A DNA stretch of 64,000 bases, taken from positions 806,001 to 870,000 of the forward strand of contig NZ_CP035926.1 in assembly GCF_004214815.1 (NCBI RefSeq), read 5' to 3'. The translations under genes were made by a program, and so were the position numbers. Under the pieces are notes generated by a model. That model was not told the origin of the DNA. It made no database searches and saw nothing but the letters and a program-made list of their open reading frames with translations. Positions within the stretch are counted from its first letter, which is position 1. The number at the start of each line of letters is the position of its first letter. Shown here in pieces: positions 44,157 through 52,821 of this stretch. This stretch comes from Aliarcobacter thereius LMG 24486. GTDB taxonomy: Bacteria; Campylobacterota; Campylobacteria; Campylobacterales; Arcobacteraceae.

Positions 44157-45826
44157 ATATAATAAATAATATGAAAATTAGAACAAAATTGGCAATACTA
44201 TTTATTTTGTTATGTAGTTCAATTTTTCTTTTAGGATATAAAACTATTGAAATTAGTGAAGATAATAAAGAGACGATGAAAGTAGTTCATAGTAAATCAG
44301 AAGTTGTTCTATTTTTACAAAATGAAATTATAACTCCTTTGTATAACTTAAGGCAACTTCATCAATCTTTGGTTATTGCTCCAAATAACGAGATAAGAGC
44401 TAAAATAACAAATGAATTAAATTTTGTTTTAAATAGATTAGATAAAAATTTCAATAATAAAGAGGTTTGTAATGAAAGTCTTTATGAAAAATTTGAAAAA
44501 TACAAATATTATATAATTCAAACAAAAAAATATTTAGAAGATGATTTTGAGGAAGGAGCTTATATAAATGTAACAACTGTTAGTAAAACACAATTTGATT
44601 TTTTAGTAAGTGAGATATTGTTTTTACAAAAAGATGCTTTATATAATGTGTCAAGAGTTTATCAAGATGCTTCAACAAAGTTTAATGAAGTAAAAATGGA
44701 AGTAATTATAAGTATAGTTTTAATTCTATCATTTTCTATTCTTATTGGATTATTCATAGTTAATAATATTTTACAATCAATTTATAAAGTAAAAAGTTCT
44801 CTTACCAATTTCTTTTATTATTTAAATGATAAAAAAACAGAAGTTTTAGATATAAATATTGAAGGAAAAGATGAGTTTAGTCAAATGGCTAAAATGATAA
44901 ATCAGAATATCTCTTTTATAAGAGTAAATATTGAACAAAATGAAGCTTTAATTAAAAATGCTACAAAAGTTTTAGAAAATATAGAGAGTGGGAATTTAGG
45001 TACAAGATTAACACAAAATACAAATGATACATCATTAAATGAACTTAAGAATAAAATCAATAATGTTATTGGAAATCTTGAGAATAGAATACAAAAAGAG
45101 ATAAAACATAGATTAAAGCAAGAACAAATCCTAATACAACAAAGTAAATTAGCTGCTATGGGTGAAATGATAGGGAATATTGCTCATCAATGGAGACAAC
45201 CTCTTTCACAAATTTCAGCAATTCATATGAATATGAAAGTAACATATAATTTTGATAAATTTACTAAAGAATATTTAGAAAATAAAATAGATGAAGCAAA
45301 TAAATTAACTCAATATATGTCACAAACGATAGATGATTTCAGGAACTTCTTTAAACCACAAGGAGAAAAAGAGTTATTTTCAATAGAAAAAGCTTGTAGA
45401 GATACATATTTTATAGTTGAATCAACACTAAAATATAATAATATTGAAACAATCTTTGATATAAATGAAGATAATAATATTTTAGCTTATAAGAATGAAT
45501 TTTCTCAAGTCATATTAAATTTAATAAATAATGCAAAAGATATTCTTATAGAAAGAGATATAAAAAATCCAAAAATTAGGATAGAGATTAAAAATGGTAA
45601 AAAATATGCAATTGTTAAAATAAAAGATAATGCAGGAGGAATTGATAAAAATAATATTGATAAGATTTTTGATCCATACTTTACAACAAGATATCAAACA
45701 CAAGGTACAGGAATAGGTCTTTATATGGCAAAAAATATTATTGAAAGAAATATGAATGGCTTTATAAATGTAAAAAATAGTGATATTGGTGCTGTTTTTA
45801 CTGTTAAGATCGCTAAAACAAACTAA
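44153..45826 (+). CDS. Membrane sensor histidine kinase
   Basis: The 557-residue protein has a first membrane helix (about 11-28) and a helical periplasmic sensor domain of four-helix-bundle type (about 30-185). A second helix (about 187-208) and a HAMP-like linker follow. The H-box is AHQWRQPLSQIS near residue 345, and the ATPase boxes are NNAKDI, DNAGGI and GTGIGLYMAK. Its start overlaps the binding protein stop (ATGA). It is probably cognate to the upstream regulator. Confidence 0.92.
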   Translation: MNIINNMKIRTKLAILFILLCSSIFLLGYKTIEISEDNKETMKVVHSKSEVVLFLQNEIITPLYNLRQLHQSLVIAPNNEIRAKITNELNFVLNRLDKNFNNKEVCNESLYEKFEKYKYYIIQTKKYLEDDFEEGAYINVTTVSKTQFDFLVSEILFLQKDALYNVSRVYQDASTKFNEVKMEVIISIVLILSFSILIGLFIVNNILQSIYKVKSSLTNFFYYLNDKKTEVLDINIEGKDEFSQMAKMINQNISFIRVNIEQNEALIKNATKVLENIESGNLGTRLTQNTNDTSLNELKNKINNVIGNLENRIQKEIKHRLKQEQILIQQSKLAAMGEMIGNIAHQWRQPLSQISAIHMNMKVTYNFDKFTKEYLENKIDEANKLTQYMSQTIDDFRNFFKPQGEKELFSIEKACRDTYFIVESTLKYNNIETIFDINEDNNILAYKNEFSQVILNLINNAKDILIERDIKNPKIRIEIKNGKKYAIVKIKDNAGGIDKNNIDKIFDPYFTTRYQTQGTGIGLYMAKNIIERNMNGFINVKNSDIGAVFTVKIAKTN

Positions 45827-45887
45827 TAAAAATTAAATATATAACTTGCTACAATTCGCAAAATTAAAATATTAAGGAATATTATAT

Positions 45888-46382
45888 ATGAAAATCTTAG
45901 TATCCTCTTGTCTTTTAGGCGAGAATACAAGATATGATGGTGAAAATTCAAATATAGCTTTAAATCCAAAATTTAGATTCTCAGACAAAGAGCTTTTTAT
46001 GGATATTATGTGTGAAAATGAGATATATTCTATCTGTCCTGAAGTATCTGCTGGATTAACTATTCCAAGAGCTAAAGCTGAAATAATTAGTCATGAAAAA
46101 CCAATAAAAGTTCTTGATGAAAATAGTGAAGATATTACAATAAATTTTTTAATGGGAGCAAAAAACTCTTTAGATATATGTTTGAAAAATGATATAAAAG
46201 TTGCTTTATTTAAATCAAAATCTCCATCATGTGGTAACAATGAAGTTTATGATGGAACATTTTCTCAAACTTTAATTAAAGCAAAAGGATTGAGTGCTAG
46301 ATTGTTAGAAGAAAATGGAATAAAAGTTTTTAATGAATTAGAGTTAAAAGATTTAAATAAATATATAAAAGAAAATGATTAA
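45888..46382 (+). CDS. DUF523 family protein
   Basis: The 164-residue protein has the DUF523 pattern: VSSCLLGENTRYDG at the N-terminus, CPEVSAGLTIPRAKAEI near residue 50, and SKSPSCGN near 107. Three conserved cysteine sites suggest metal or cluster binding, but the function is not established. A -10 box TACAAT lies at 45850. It ends at a shared terminator. Confidence 0.9.
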   Translation: MKILVSSCLLGENTRYDGENSNIALNPKFRFSDKELFMDIMCENEIYSICPEVSAGLTIPRAKAEIISHEKPIKVLDENSEDITINFLMGAKNSLDICLKNDIKVALFKSKSPSCGNNEVYDGTFSQTLIKAKGLSARLLEENGIKVFNELELKDLNKYIKEND

Positions 46383-46404
46383 AAGCCTAAAACTAGGCTT
46401 TTAA
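46379..46404. terminator. Strong bidirectional terminator
   Basis: TTAAAAGCCTA and TAGGCTTTTAA form an 11-bp perfect stem around AAAC. It separates the DUF523 gene from the convergent small gene and overlaps that gene's last codons. Confidence 0.8.
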
Positions 46405-46632
46405 ATCAAGAAGTCTTTGCATGAAAACTTTTTGAACTTCAATACTTTTTGCATTTGCACTATAAGCAATTACTTCTGGAATTTGTTCAATCATACTTGA
46501 AACAATGTCACTATCTGCTTCTTGAAACTCTGGTTGAGCTGTTACATTTGCAACTTGAGCTATATTTGAAGCTTGTTCTTGAATTTGTAAACTAGCACTT
46601 AACATTGCATTTAAGTTATTATCAATTCTCAT
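46393..46632 (-). CDS. Small flagellar rod-like protein
   Basis: I place the start at the ATG at 46632 (MRIDNNLNAM), overlapping the upstream gene by a few bases; TTG at 46638 is an alternative. The C-terminal IAYSANAKSIEVQKVFMQRLLDLKA shape (shown in part: YSANAKSIEVQ) resembles the tail of flagellar rod/hook proteins, YxANAKVIKTxxxM. It may be a degenerate or auxiliary axial protein. The resemblance is short. Confidence 0.6.
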   Translation of the reverse strand: MRIDNNLNAMLSASLQIQEQASNIAQVANVTAQPEFQEADSDIVSSMIEQIPEVIAYSANAKSIEVQKVFMQRLLDLKA

Positions 46633-47110
46633 TTTCAAATCCTTGCATTGAATTTAGTAAAATTTTATTTAAATTTGCAGCTGATGAAATTGCCATATCA
46701 GCTCTACTTAAATCATCAACAGAACTTGAAGCTTTTTGTAATTTATCTATTTTTAAACTAGCTTCTTCTTTATCCTTAGGGATAGAAGTATCAAATCTTA
46801 CACTTCCACCTACTGCATATAATTTTCCATCTGGACCTACTTGATAGTTATAACTTATTGGAGTAGTTGTAGTTCCTAGACTAGCATGAGTTTGTTCATG
46901 AGCTTTTACTTCTGCGTCTTTGCTTTTGAATTTATCTAAAACTCTTTCATAATCTTTTTCATCATATTTTGAGATAGGATTAGCACTATCATTTTTTTCA
47001 AAAGTAGATTTAAAAAGATCTTGTTTATCAATGTTTGCTAATTGACTTTTTTTTAGTGCAAGTTCTGCATAAATAGATGATGTATTTAAAATATCAGTTT
47101 GAATTTCCAA
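46622..47110 (-). CDS. SprA-related putative metalloprotease
   Basis: The 162-residue protein starts at TTG after AGGAG. It contains VKAHEQTHASLG near residue 73, an HExxH-like zinc site, followed by YQVGPDGKLYAVGG. Both match the SprA-related family (PF12118) common in Campylobacterota. It is co-transcribed with the small rod-like gene, and the family may have an extracellular or surface role. Confidence 0.82.
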   Translation of the reverse strand: MEIQTDILNTSSIYAELALKKSQLANIDKQDLFKSTFEKNDSANPISKYDEKDYERVLDKFKSKDAEVKAHEQTHASLGTTTTPISYNYQVGPDGKLYAVGGSVRFDTSIPKDKEEASLKIDKLQKASSSVDDLSRADMAISSAANLNKILLNSMQGFENEN

Positions 47111-47239
47111 AAATACTCCTTATTTGGAATAGTTAAAAAATATTTTATCATAAGTTTTATAAATAATAGTAAATCATAAATTGAGCAAGAATATAGTAAT
47201 ATTTCAAAGTTTTTTTAAAATATATATTAAGGGCAAAGA

Positions 47240-47797
47240 ATGAATTTTTTATTTAATAAGTATAATCATTTTAATTTGGCAAATATTGTTACATTTTTCA
47301 ATATTACTTGTGGGATATTTGCAATATACTTTTTAACACACGATGAGTTTTTAGGAGCTGCTTTATTTGCTTGGCTTGCTGGAGCTTTTGATATTTTTGA
47401 TGGAAAAATAGCTAGAAAATTTAATCTATCAACAGAATTTGGAATACAACTTGATTCATATGCTGATTTTTTATCTTTTGTTATTGTTCCTGCTATGTTT
47501 ATATATTTTGCAATATTTGATGGAAAAGAGCAGTTTTTTAGTATGACTTTTATTGCAGCTGTTTTTGTATATTATGTGATTTCAGGACTTAGAAGATTAA
47601 TTCAATTTAACCTAAATGCAAATGAGGGAGAAGTTGAAAAATATTTTACTGGTATTCCAACTCCACTTGGTGCAATTTTACTTTGGATTGTTTATCTTGT
47701 TTTTTTAACTGGATATATAAATGAGTATTTTGTACTATTTTTTATGGTTTTAGTTGGATATTTATTAAATTCAAAAATTAAAATAAAGCATTTATAA
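47240..47797 (+). CDS. pssA: CDP-diacylglycerol-serine O-phosphatidyltransferase
   Basis: The 185-residue membrane enzyme makes phosphatidylserine. The CDP-alcohol phosphotransferase signature DG(x2)AR(x8)G(x3)D(x3)D reads DGKIARKFNLSTEFGIQLD SYAD in two pieces around residues 51-75. It has about five hydrophobic helices. The stop overlaps the start of the next gene. Confidence 0.92.
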   Translation: MNFLFNKYNHFNLANIVTFFNITCGIFAIYFLTHDEFLGAALFAWLAGAFDIFDGKIARKFNLSTEFGIQLDSYADFLSFVIVPAMFIYFAIFDGKEQFFSMTFIAAVFVYYVISGLRRLIQFNLNANEGEVEKYFTGIPTPLGAILLWIVYLVFLTGYINEYFVLFFMVLVGYLLNSKIKIKHL

Positions 47798-48717
47798 TGA
47801 AAAAAGAAGTTATAACAATAGATTTGGGTTCAAACTCATTTAGAGTTTTAAAGTTTGATTGTATTAATTATAAAATTATTGATGAATATCATCAAGTTGT
47901 AGGACTTGCTGACGGTTTAGTAAATAGTGGAAAGATTAGTATTGAAGCTTCTAAAAGAGTTGTTGATGCTTTAAAAGTTGCATCAGAGAAGTTAAGTTTT
48001 GATCCAAAAGATGCTGTTTGTATAACAACAGCAGCAGCAAGAAAAGCATCAAATTCTAAAGAAATTTTAGAATATATTAAAGAAAATAGTGGAGCAGAGT
48101 TTAAAATAATTGATTCAAATGAGGAGTCAAGACTTACTTTACTTGCAATAAAATATGCATTAAAAAGAGAAAAAATAGATTCTAAAAATTTTATTCTTTT
48201 AGATATTGGTGGTGGTTCTACTGAACTTATTGTTTCAAAAGATGATGATTTTTTTAGTAAAAGTTTTGATTTTGGAATAGTAACGCTTACTCAAAACTCT
48301 TTAAAAGATAAAAATAAATTATTTGAAGAGTTAGATTTATATAAAAAAGAGATAAAAGAGTTTTTAAATACTCTTAAATTTTCAATAGAAGATTTTATTT
48401 TCATTGCAACAGCAGGAACTCCTACAACAATAGCTGCTATAAAACTTGGATATAGCTATTTTAATTATGATAAAAATGTGGTAAATGGAACAGTTTTAAG
48501 TATTCAAGATTTAGAGAATAGTTTAAATTTATTAAGAGAAACATCATTTGAGTCTTTAATAAAAATTGCTGGAAAAGGAAGAATAGAGTATTTAGAAGTT
48601 GGAACATATATTTACAGAATGTTTTTTGAACTTTTAGATAAAAAAGAATCGATAGTTCTAGATGATGGACTTAGAGAAGGTATTGCACTAGATTTTGCAA
48701 TAAGAAGTAAGGCTTAA
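47797..48717 (+). CDS. ppx: Exopolyphosphatase/GppA phosphatase
   Basis: The 306-residue protein has the ASKHA-fold phosphate motifs DLGSNSFRVLKF near the N-terminus, DSNEESRLTLLA, LLDIGGGSTELI and FIATAGTPTTIAA. It degrades polyphosphate or pppGpp; family sequence alone does not separate these. Its stop overlaps the next gene's stop in convergent orientation. Confidence 0.9.
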   Translation: MKKEVITIDLGSNSFRVLKFDCINYKIIDEYHQVVGLADGLVNSGKISIEASKRVVDALKVASEKLSFDPKDAVCITTAAARKASNSKEILEYIKENSGAEFKIIDSNEESRLTLLAIKYALKREKIDSKNFILLDIGGGSTELIVSKDDDFFSKSFDFGIVTLTQNSLKDKNKLFEELDLYKKEIKEFLNTLKFSIEDFIFIATAGTPTTIAAIKLGYSYFNYDKNVVNGTVLSIQDLENSLNLLRETSFESLIKIAGKGRIEYLEVGTYIYRMFFELLDKKESIVLDDGLREGIALDFAIRSKA

Positions 48718-48731
48718 GAAAGAAGCCTTAC
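48707..48731. terminator. Shared terminator of convergent genes
   Basis: GTAAGGCTT and AAGCCTTAC form a 9-bp perfect stem around a seven-base loop. Both convergent stop codons lie in it. Confidence 0.65.
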
Positions 48732-49505
48732 ACTTTGTTCTTGTACTACATTTGCTTGAGAAGCTGCTAGATAACCAGCATTTAAATTTATATTTGCTTT
48801 AGAAAAATCACTTGATTCTTTCCCAAAATCTATATAGTTGTTATAGTTTTGCTCTGCTATTTTAGTCTTTGCATCATTTAAAAGAAGTTTTGTAAAATCT
48901 GATAAATTTTGAGATATTTCATTCATCTGATTTGATGTATTTTCTACTGTTTTTATAGCTTTTTGTAAATGTTCTGGATTGTTTAAATCTCCGCTATTTA
49001 CAGCATCAAAAATATTATTTGTAAAGTTTGCAATATTTGCTTTGTCAAGTGAATATAATTTTCCATTTGCACTAAGTTTTATTGAATCTTGATCATCATT
49101 TAATCTATTTGCAATAAGATTCTCACCTTTATACTTTGTATCAAAAGCAAGTTGATTGAAATCTCTTAATTCTTGATTTATCTCTTGTTTTAAATCATTT
49201 TTATTCTGCATATTGTTACTATTTTGTAGTTTATTATCTATATTGTTTATATATTCTTGAAGCTTATTTATTGCATTTTCAGAAATTTTTGTTTTTGCAA
49301 TTGTTTCATTTGTAGATTGTAAATCTTGAGAGAATTCACTTCTTATTATTGAGCTTTTACTTACAGTTAAAGCTGTCGATTCAGTACTTTGAAAATCTTC
49401 TACTTGATATTTTAGTTGAGATTTTTGTAATGCTTGGTTTTGATTATTATTTAAATTATTAAGATTTTGAATACTATTTGTGCTATTTATTGCATTTATA
49501 TCCAT
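48714..49505 (-). CDS. Flagellin-like protein
   Basis: I place the start at the ATG at 49505 (MDINAINST) with a GGGAGA RBS; the longer frame to 49637 has no RBS and a poor leader. The 263-residue protein is asparagine/serine/glutamine-rich and helical, with QLAFDTKYKGENLI near the middle and an N/A/Q-rich C-terminus (ASQANVVQEQSVRLLS) that resembles the flagellin tail. It may be a minor filament or filament-associated protein. Confidence 0.65.
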   Translation of the reverse strand: MDINAINSTNSIQNLNNLNNNQNQALQKSQLKYQVEDFQSTESTALTVSKSSIIRSEFSQDLQSTNETIAKTKISENAINKLQEYINNIDNKLQNSNNMQNKNDLKQEINQELRDFNQLAFDTKYKGENLIANRLNDDQDSIKLSANGKLYSLDKANIANFTNNIFDAVNSGDLNNPEHLQKAIKTVENTSNQMNEISQNLSDFTKLLLNDAKTKIAEQNYNNYIDFGKESSDFSKANINLNAGYLAASQANVVQEQSVRLLS

Positions 49506-49664
49506 AAAATTCTCCCAAAAGTTTGCAAATTTCTTGTATTGTATCACAAAAATTATTAAATATCTTTTTGCTGTTTTTCTTCTAATAAAAGGCTTTGTAT
49601 ATGGATAGTTTAATGCTAGTTTGAGTAAAATATACACTAAATTTTATAAATTATGGAGTATGCT

Positions 49665-51362
49665 ATGAAAATGACTGGCGCAAAAATGGTAATAGAATCA
49701 TTACATCAAGAAGGGGTAGAAGTTGTATTCGGATATCCTGGAGGCGCTATTATGAACGTCTACGATGAAATTTATAAACAAAATTATTTTGAACATATTT
49801 TAAATAGACATGAACAAGCTTGTGTTATTGCAGCTGAGGGCTATGCAAGAAGTACTGGGAAAACGGGAGTTGCAATAGTAACTTCAGGTCCAGGGTTTAC
49901 AAATGCTGTAACTGGAATTGCAGATGCTTATATGGATTCAATTCCACTTGTAATAATTTCAGGACAAGTTCCAACAACAATAATTGGAACAGATGGATTT
50001 CAAGAAATAGATGCTGTTGGAATTTCAAGACCTTGTACAAAGCACAACTATTTGGTAAATAAAATTGAAGATTTACCAAAAATTTTAAAAGAGGCTTTTC
50101 ATCTAGCAAATACTGGAAGACCAGGACCTGTTCATGTTGATATACCAAAAGATATTACAGCCCAAATTGCTGAGTTTATTTATCCAGAAGAGGTAAATAT
50201 GCCAACTTATAAGCCAACTATTAACTACAATAAAAGACAGTTAAAAAAAGCTATGGAAGCTATAAGCTGTGCTAAAAAACCACTACTTTATATTGGTGGA
50301 GGAGCTATTTTATCAAACTGTGGATCAGATATTAGAGAATTTGCAAAAAAATTAAATATTCCTGCTGTTGAAACACTTATGGCAAGAGGAGTTATGGGAG
50401 ATTCAAATCCACTTTTCTTTGGAATGTTAGGAATGCACGGAGAATATGCTGCAAATATGGCTGCACACGAAACAGATTTACTAATATCTTTAGGAGCTAG
50501 ATTTGATGATAGAGTTACTGGAAGATTAGATGAATTTGCTAGTAAGGCAAAAGTTATTCATATTGATATTGATCCAACAAGTATTGCAAAACTAATAGTT
50601 CCAGATTATCCAATAGTTGGAGATTTAAAACTTACAGTTAAAGCTATGATTGAGAGTATTCCTGAGTTTGAAATAAATGATTTTTCAAATTGGGTTGAAC
50701 TTTTAAAAGATTATAGAGAAAAAGAGCCTTTAAGATATATTGATACAGATGATTTAATCAAACCTCAATGGCCAATTCAAAGAGTTGGAAAAATTCTTGG
50801 AGATAATGCAATAATCTCAACAGATGTTGGACAACACCAAATGTGGACAGCACAATTTTTCCCATTTACTCATCCAAGACAATTTATAACAAGTGGTGGA
50901 TTAGGAACTATGGGATTTGGTCTTCCAGCTGCACTTGGAGCTGCAAGAGCTTTTAAAGGTACAAATAGAGTTGTTGTAAACTTCACAGGAGATGGTTCTA
51001 TTTTAATGAATATTCAAGAACTTATGACTTGTAGTGAGTATGAATTGCCTGTAATAAATATAATTCTAAATAATAACTATTTAGGAATGGTAAGACAATG
51101 GCAAACAATGTTTTATGAAAATAGATTAGCCCAAACAGATTTAACAAATCAACCTAAATTCAAGGCTTTAGCAGAAGCATTTCACTGTTTAGGATACACT
51201 GTAAGCACAAAAGAGGAGTTTGATATTGCATTTAAAGATGCCGTAGAAAAAAGAAAACCAGCTATGATAGAAGTAATTGTAGCAAGAAATGAAGAGGTAT
51301 TACCAATGGTTCCAAATGGGCATTCATTAAATGAGATGACTTTATTAAAAGGAGATAAATAA
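49665..51362 (+). CDS. ilvB: Acetolactate synthase, large (catalytic) subunit
   Basis: The start is set at the ATG at 49665 (MKMTGAKMV) because GGAG lies six bases upstream; ATG at 49653 is an alternative. The 565-residue ThDP enzyme begins branched-chain amino acid synthesis. FGYPGGAIMNVYDE and RHEQACVIAAEGYA are N-terminal signatures, and TGDGSILMN...LNNNYLGMVRQW is the ThDP/Mg2+ site. It is coupled to ilvH by a one-base overlap. Confidence 0.95.
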   Translation: MKMTGAKMVIESLHQEGVEVVFGYPGGAIMNVYDEIYKQNYFEHILNRHEQACVIAAEGYARSTGKTGVAIVTSGPGFTNAVTGIADAYMDSIPLVIISGQVPTTIIGTDGFQEIDAVGISRPCTKHNYLVNKIEDLPKILKEAFHLANTGRPGPVHVDIPKDITAQIAEFIYPEEVNMPTYKPTINYNKRQLKKAMEAISCAKKPLLYIGGGAILSNCGSDIREFAKKLNIPAVETLMARGVMGDSNPLFFGMLGMHGEYAANMAAHETDLLISLGARFDDRVTGRLDEFASKAKVIHIDIDPTSIAKLIVPDYPIVGDLKLTVKAMIESIPEFEINDFSNWVELLKDYREKEPLRYIDTDDLIKPQWPIQRVGKILGDNAIISTDVGQHQMWTAQFFPFTHPRQFITSGGLGTMGFGLPAALGAARAFKGTNRVVVNFTGDGSILMNIQELMTCSEYELPVINIILNNNYLGMVRQWQTMFYENRLAQTDLTNQPKFKALAEAFHCLGYTVSTKEEFDIAFKDAVEKRKPAMIEVIVARNEEVLPMVPNGHSLNEMTLLKGDK

Positions 51363-51859
51363 TGAGTAACTTTAATAGCTACTATAACACTGAAACAATA
51401 AGACAAGTTATCTCTGTTGTTGTATTAAACGAACATAACGTATTATCAAGAATTGTAGGACTTTTTTCAGCTAGAGGATATAATATTGACTCTTTAACAG
51501 TTGCACCAATGGCAGAAAGTCAATATTCAAGAATGACAATAGTAACAACAGGAGATAAAAGAGTAATTGATCAAATTGTAAAACAATTAAATAAATTAAT
51601 TCCTGTTTTAAAAGTAAATGAACACAAAGATGTGATAGAAAAAGATACAGTTTTGATGAAGTTTTCTATTGAAAATGATTTATCAGATATAGATGTGATT
51701 GCTCGTGCTTATCATGGGTCAATTCAAAATGTTACAAATGAAGCAATTATTGTTTCTGCAACAGATTCAAGTGATAGAATTATGAATTTTATAAAAGTTA
51801 TGGAAAAATTTAATCCACTTGAAGTTGTTAGAAGCGGGATTGTTGCTATGGAGAGATAA
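51362..51859 (+). CDS. ilvH: Acetolactate synthase, small (regulatory) subunit
   Basis: The 165-residue protein has an N-terminal ACT domain (VLNEHNVLSRIVGLFSARGYNIDSL, seen as blocks around HNVLSRIVGLFSARG) and a C-terminal ACT-like domain. It gives feedback inhibition by valine to IlvB. The start TAATG overlaps the ilvB stop. The next gene starts one base after its stop. Confidence 0.94.
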   Translation: MSNFNSYYNTETIRQVISVVVLNEHNVLSRIVGLFSARGYNIDSLTVAPMAESQYSRMTIVTTGDKRVIDQIVKQLNKLIPVLKVNEHKDVIEKDTVLMKFSIENDLSDIDVIARAYHGSIQNVTNEAIIVSATDSSDRIMNFIKVMEKFNPLEVVRSGIVAMER

Positions 51860-51860
51860 A

Positions 51861-52811
51861 ATGAAATTAAAAGATATTGCAAAATATTTAGAAATAACTT
51901 GTGATAGTGATATTGAAATTGTAGGTTTAAATAGCTTACAAGATGCAAATGAAAATGAGATTACTTTTTTAGAAAATAAAAAATATATAGATAAATTAAA
52001 AGATACAAAAGCTGGAGCTATTTTAATAAATAAAGCTTTTGTAAATGAAGTTCCAGAAGGAGTTATTGCTTTAGTTTGTGATGAACCTTATCTAAATTTG
52101 GCAAAAACTAGTAAACTTTTTGCTACAAAACTTATTGAAACTGATGGAAAAGATGCTATTGTTGGAGAAAATACAATAATTATGCCAAATGTATATTTGG
52201 GAAAAAATAGTTTAATTGGAAATAACTGTACAATAATGGCAAATTCATTTGTAGGAGATAATGTAACAATAGGAGATAACACAATAATATATCCAAATGT
52301 TACAATCTATAAAGAGTGTAAAATAGGAAGTGATTGTATCATTCATTCTGGAACAGTAATAGGAAGTGATGGTTTTGGTTTTGCACATACAAAAGATGGT
52401 AAATATATCAAAATATATCAAAATGGAAATGTAGTAATTGGAAATGATGTTGAAATTGGTTCAAATTGTGCAATAGATAGAGCTGTATTTAAATCAACAA
52501 TTATTGAAGATGGAGTAAGAGTTGATAATCTTGTACATATTGCACATAATTGTAAAATAGGAAGAGGTTCAGTTCTTGTAGGACAGGTTGGTCTTGCTGG
52601 TTCTACAACACTTCAAGCATATGTTACAATGGGTGGACAAAGTGCTACTGCTGGGCATCTTGAAGTAGCAGCTTTTACAACAATAGCTGCTCGTGGTGGA
52701 GTTTCAAAAAGTATAAAAACACCTAAGAAGTCTTGGGCTGGATTCCCTTTATTTGAACATAAAGAGTGGTTAAGACTTCAAGGAAGAATTTCACAACTAA
52801 TATATAAATAA
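51861..52811 (+). CDS. lpxD: UDP-3-O-acylglucosamine N-acyltransferase LpxD
   Basis: The start is the ATG at 51861 (MKLKDIAKYL) after GAGAGAT; an upstream in-frame ATG overlaps ilvH and is less likely. The 316-residue enzyme adds the second acyl chain in lipid A synthesis. It has an N-terminal UDP-binding domain and a left-handed beta-helix of hexapeptide repeats (about residues 95-270), with the catalytic histidine in LVHIAHNCKIG. Confidence 0.94.
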   Translation: MKLKDIAKYLEITCDSDIEIVGLNSLQDANENEITFLENKKYIDKLKDTKAGAILINKAFVNEVPEGVIALVCDEPYLNLAKTSKLFATKLIETDGKDAIVGENTIIMPNVYLGKNSLIGNNCTIMANSFVGDNVTIGDNTIIYPNVTIYKECKIGSDCIIHSGTVIGSDGFGFAHTKDGKYIKIYQNGNVVIGNDVEIGSNCAIDRAVFKSTIIEDGVRVDNLVHIAHNCKIGRGSVLVGQVGLAGSTTLQAYVTMGGQSATAGHLEVAAFTTIAARGGVSKSIKTPKKSWAGFPLFEHKEWLRLQGRISQLIYK

Positions 52812-52821
52812 AGGAAAACCC

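Noticed and set aside
51182-51406. Minus-strand frame over the ilvB/ilvH junction
   Set aside because: Shadow of two strongly supported genes, with no start signal.
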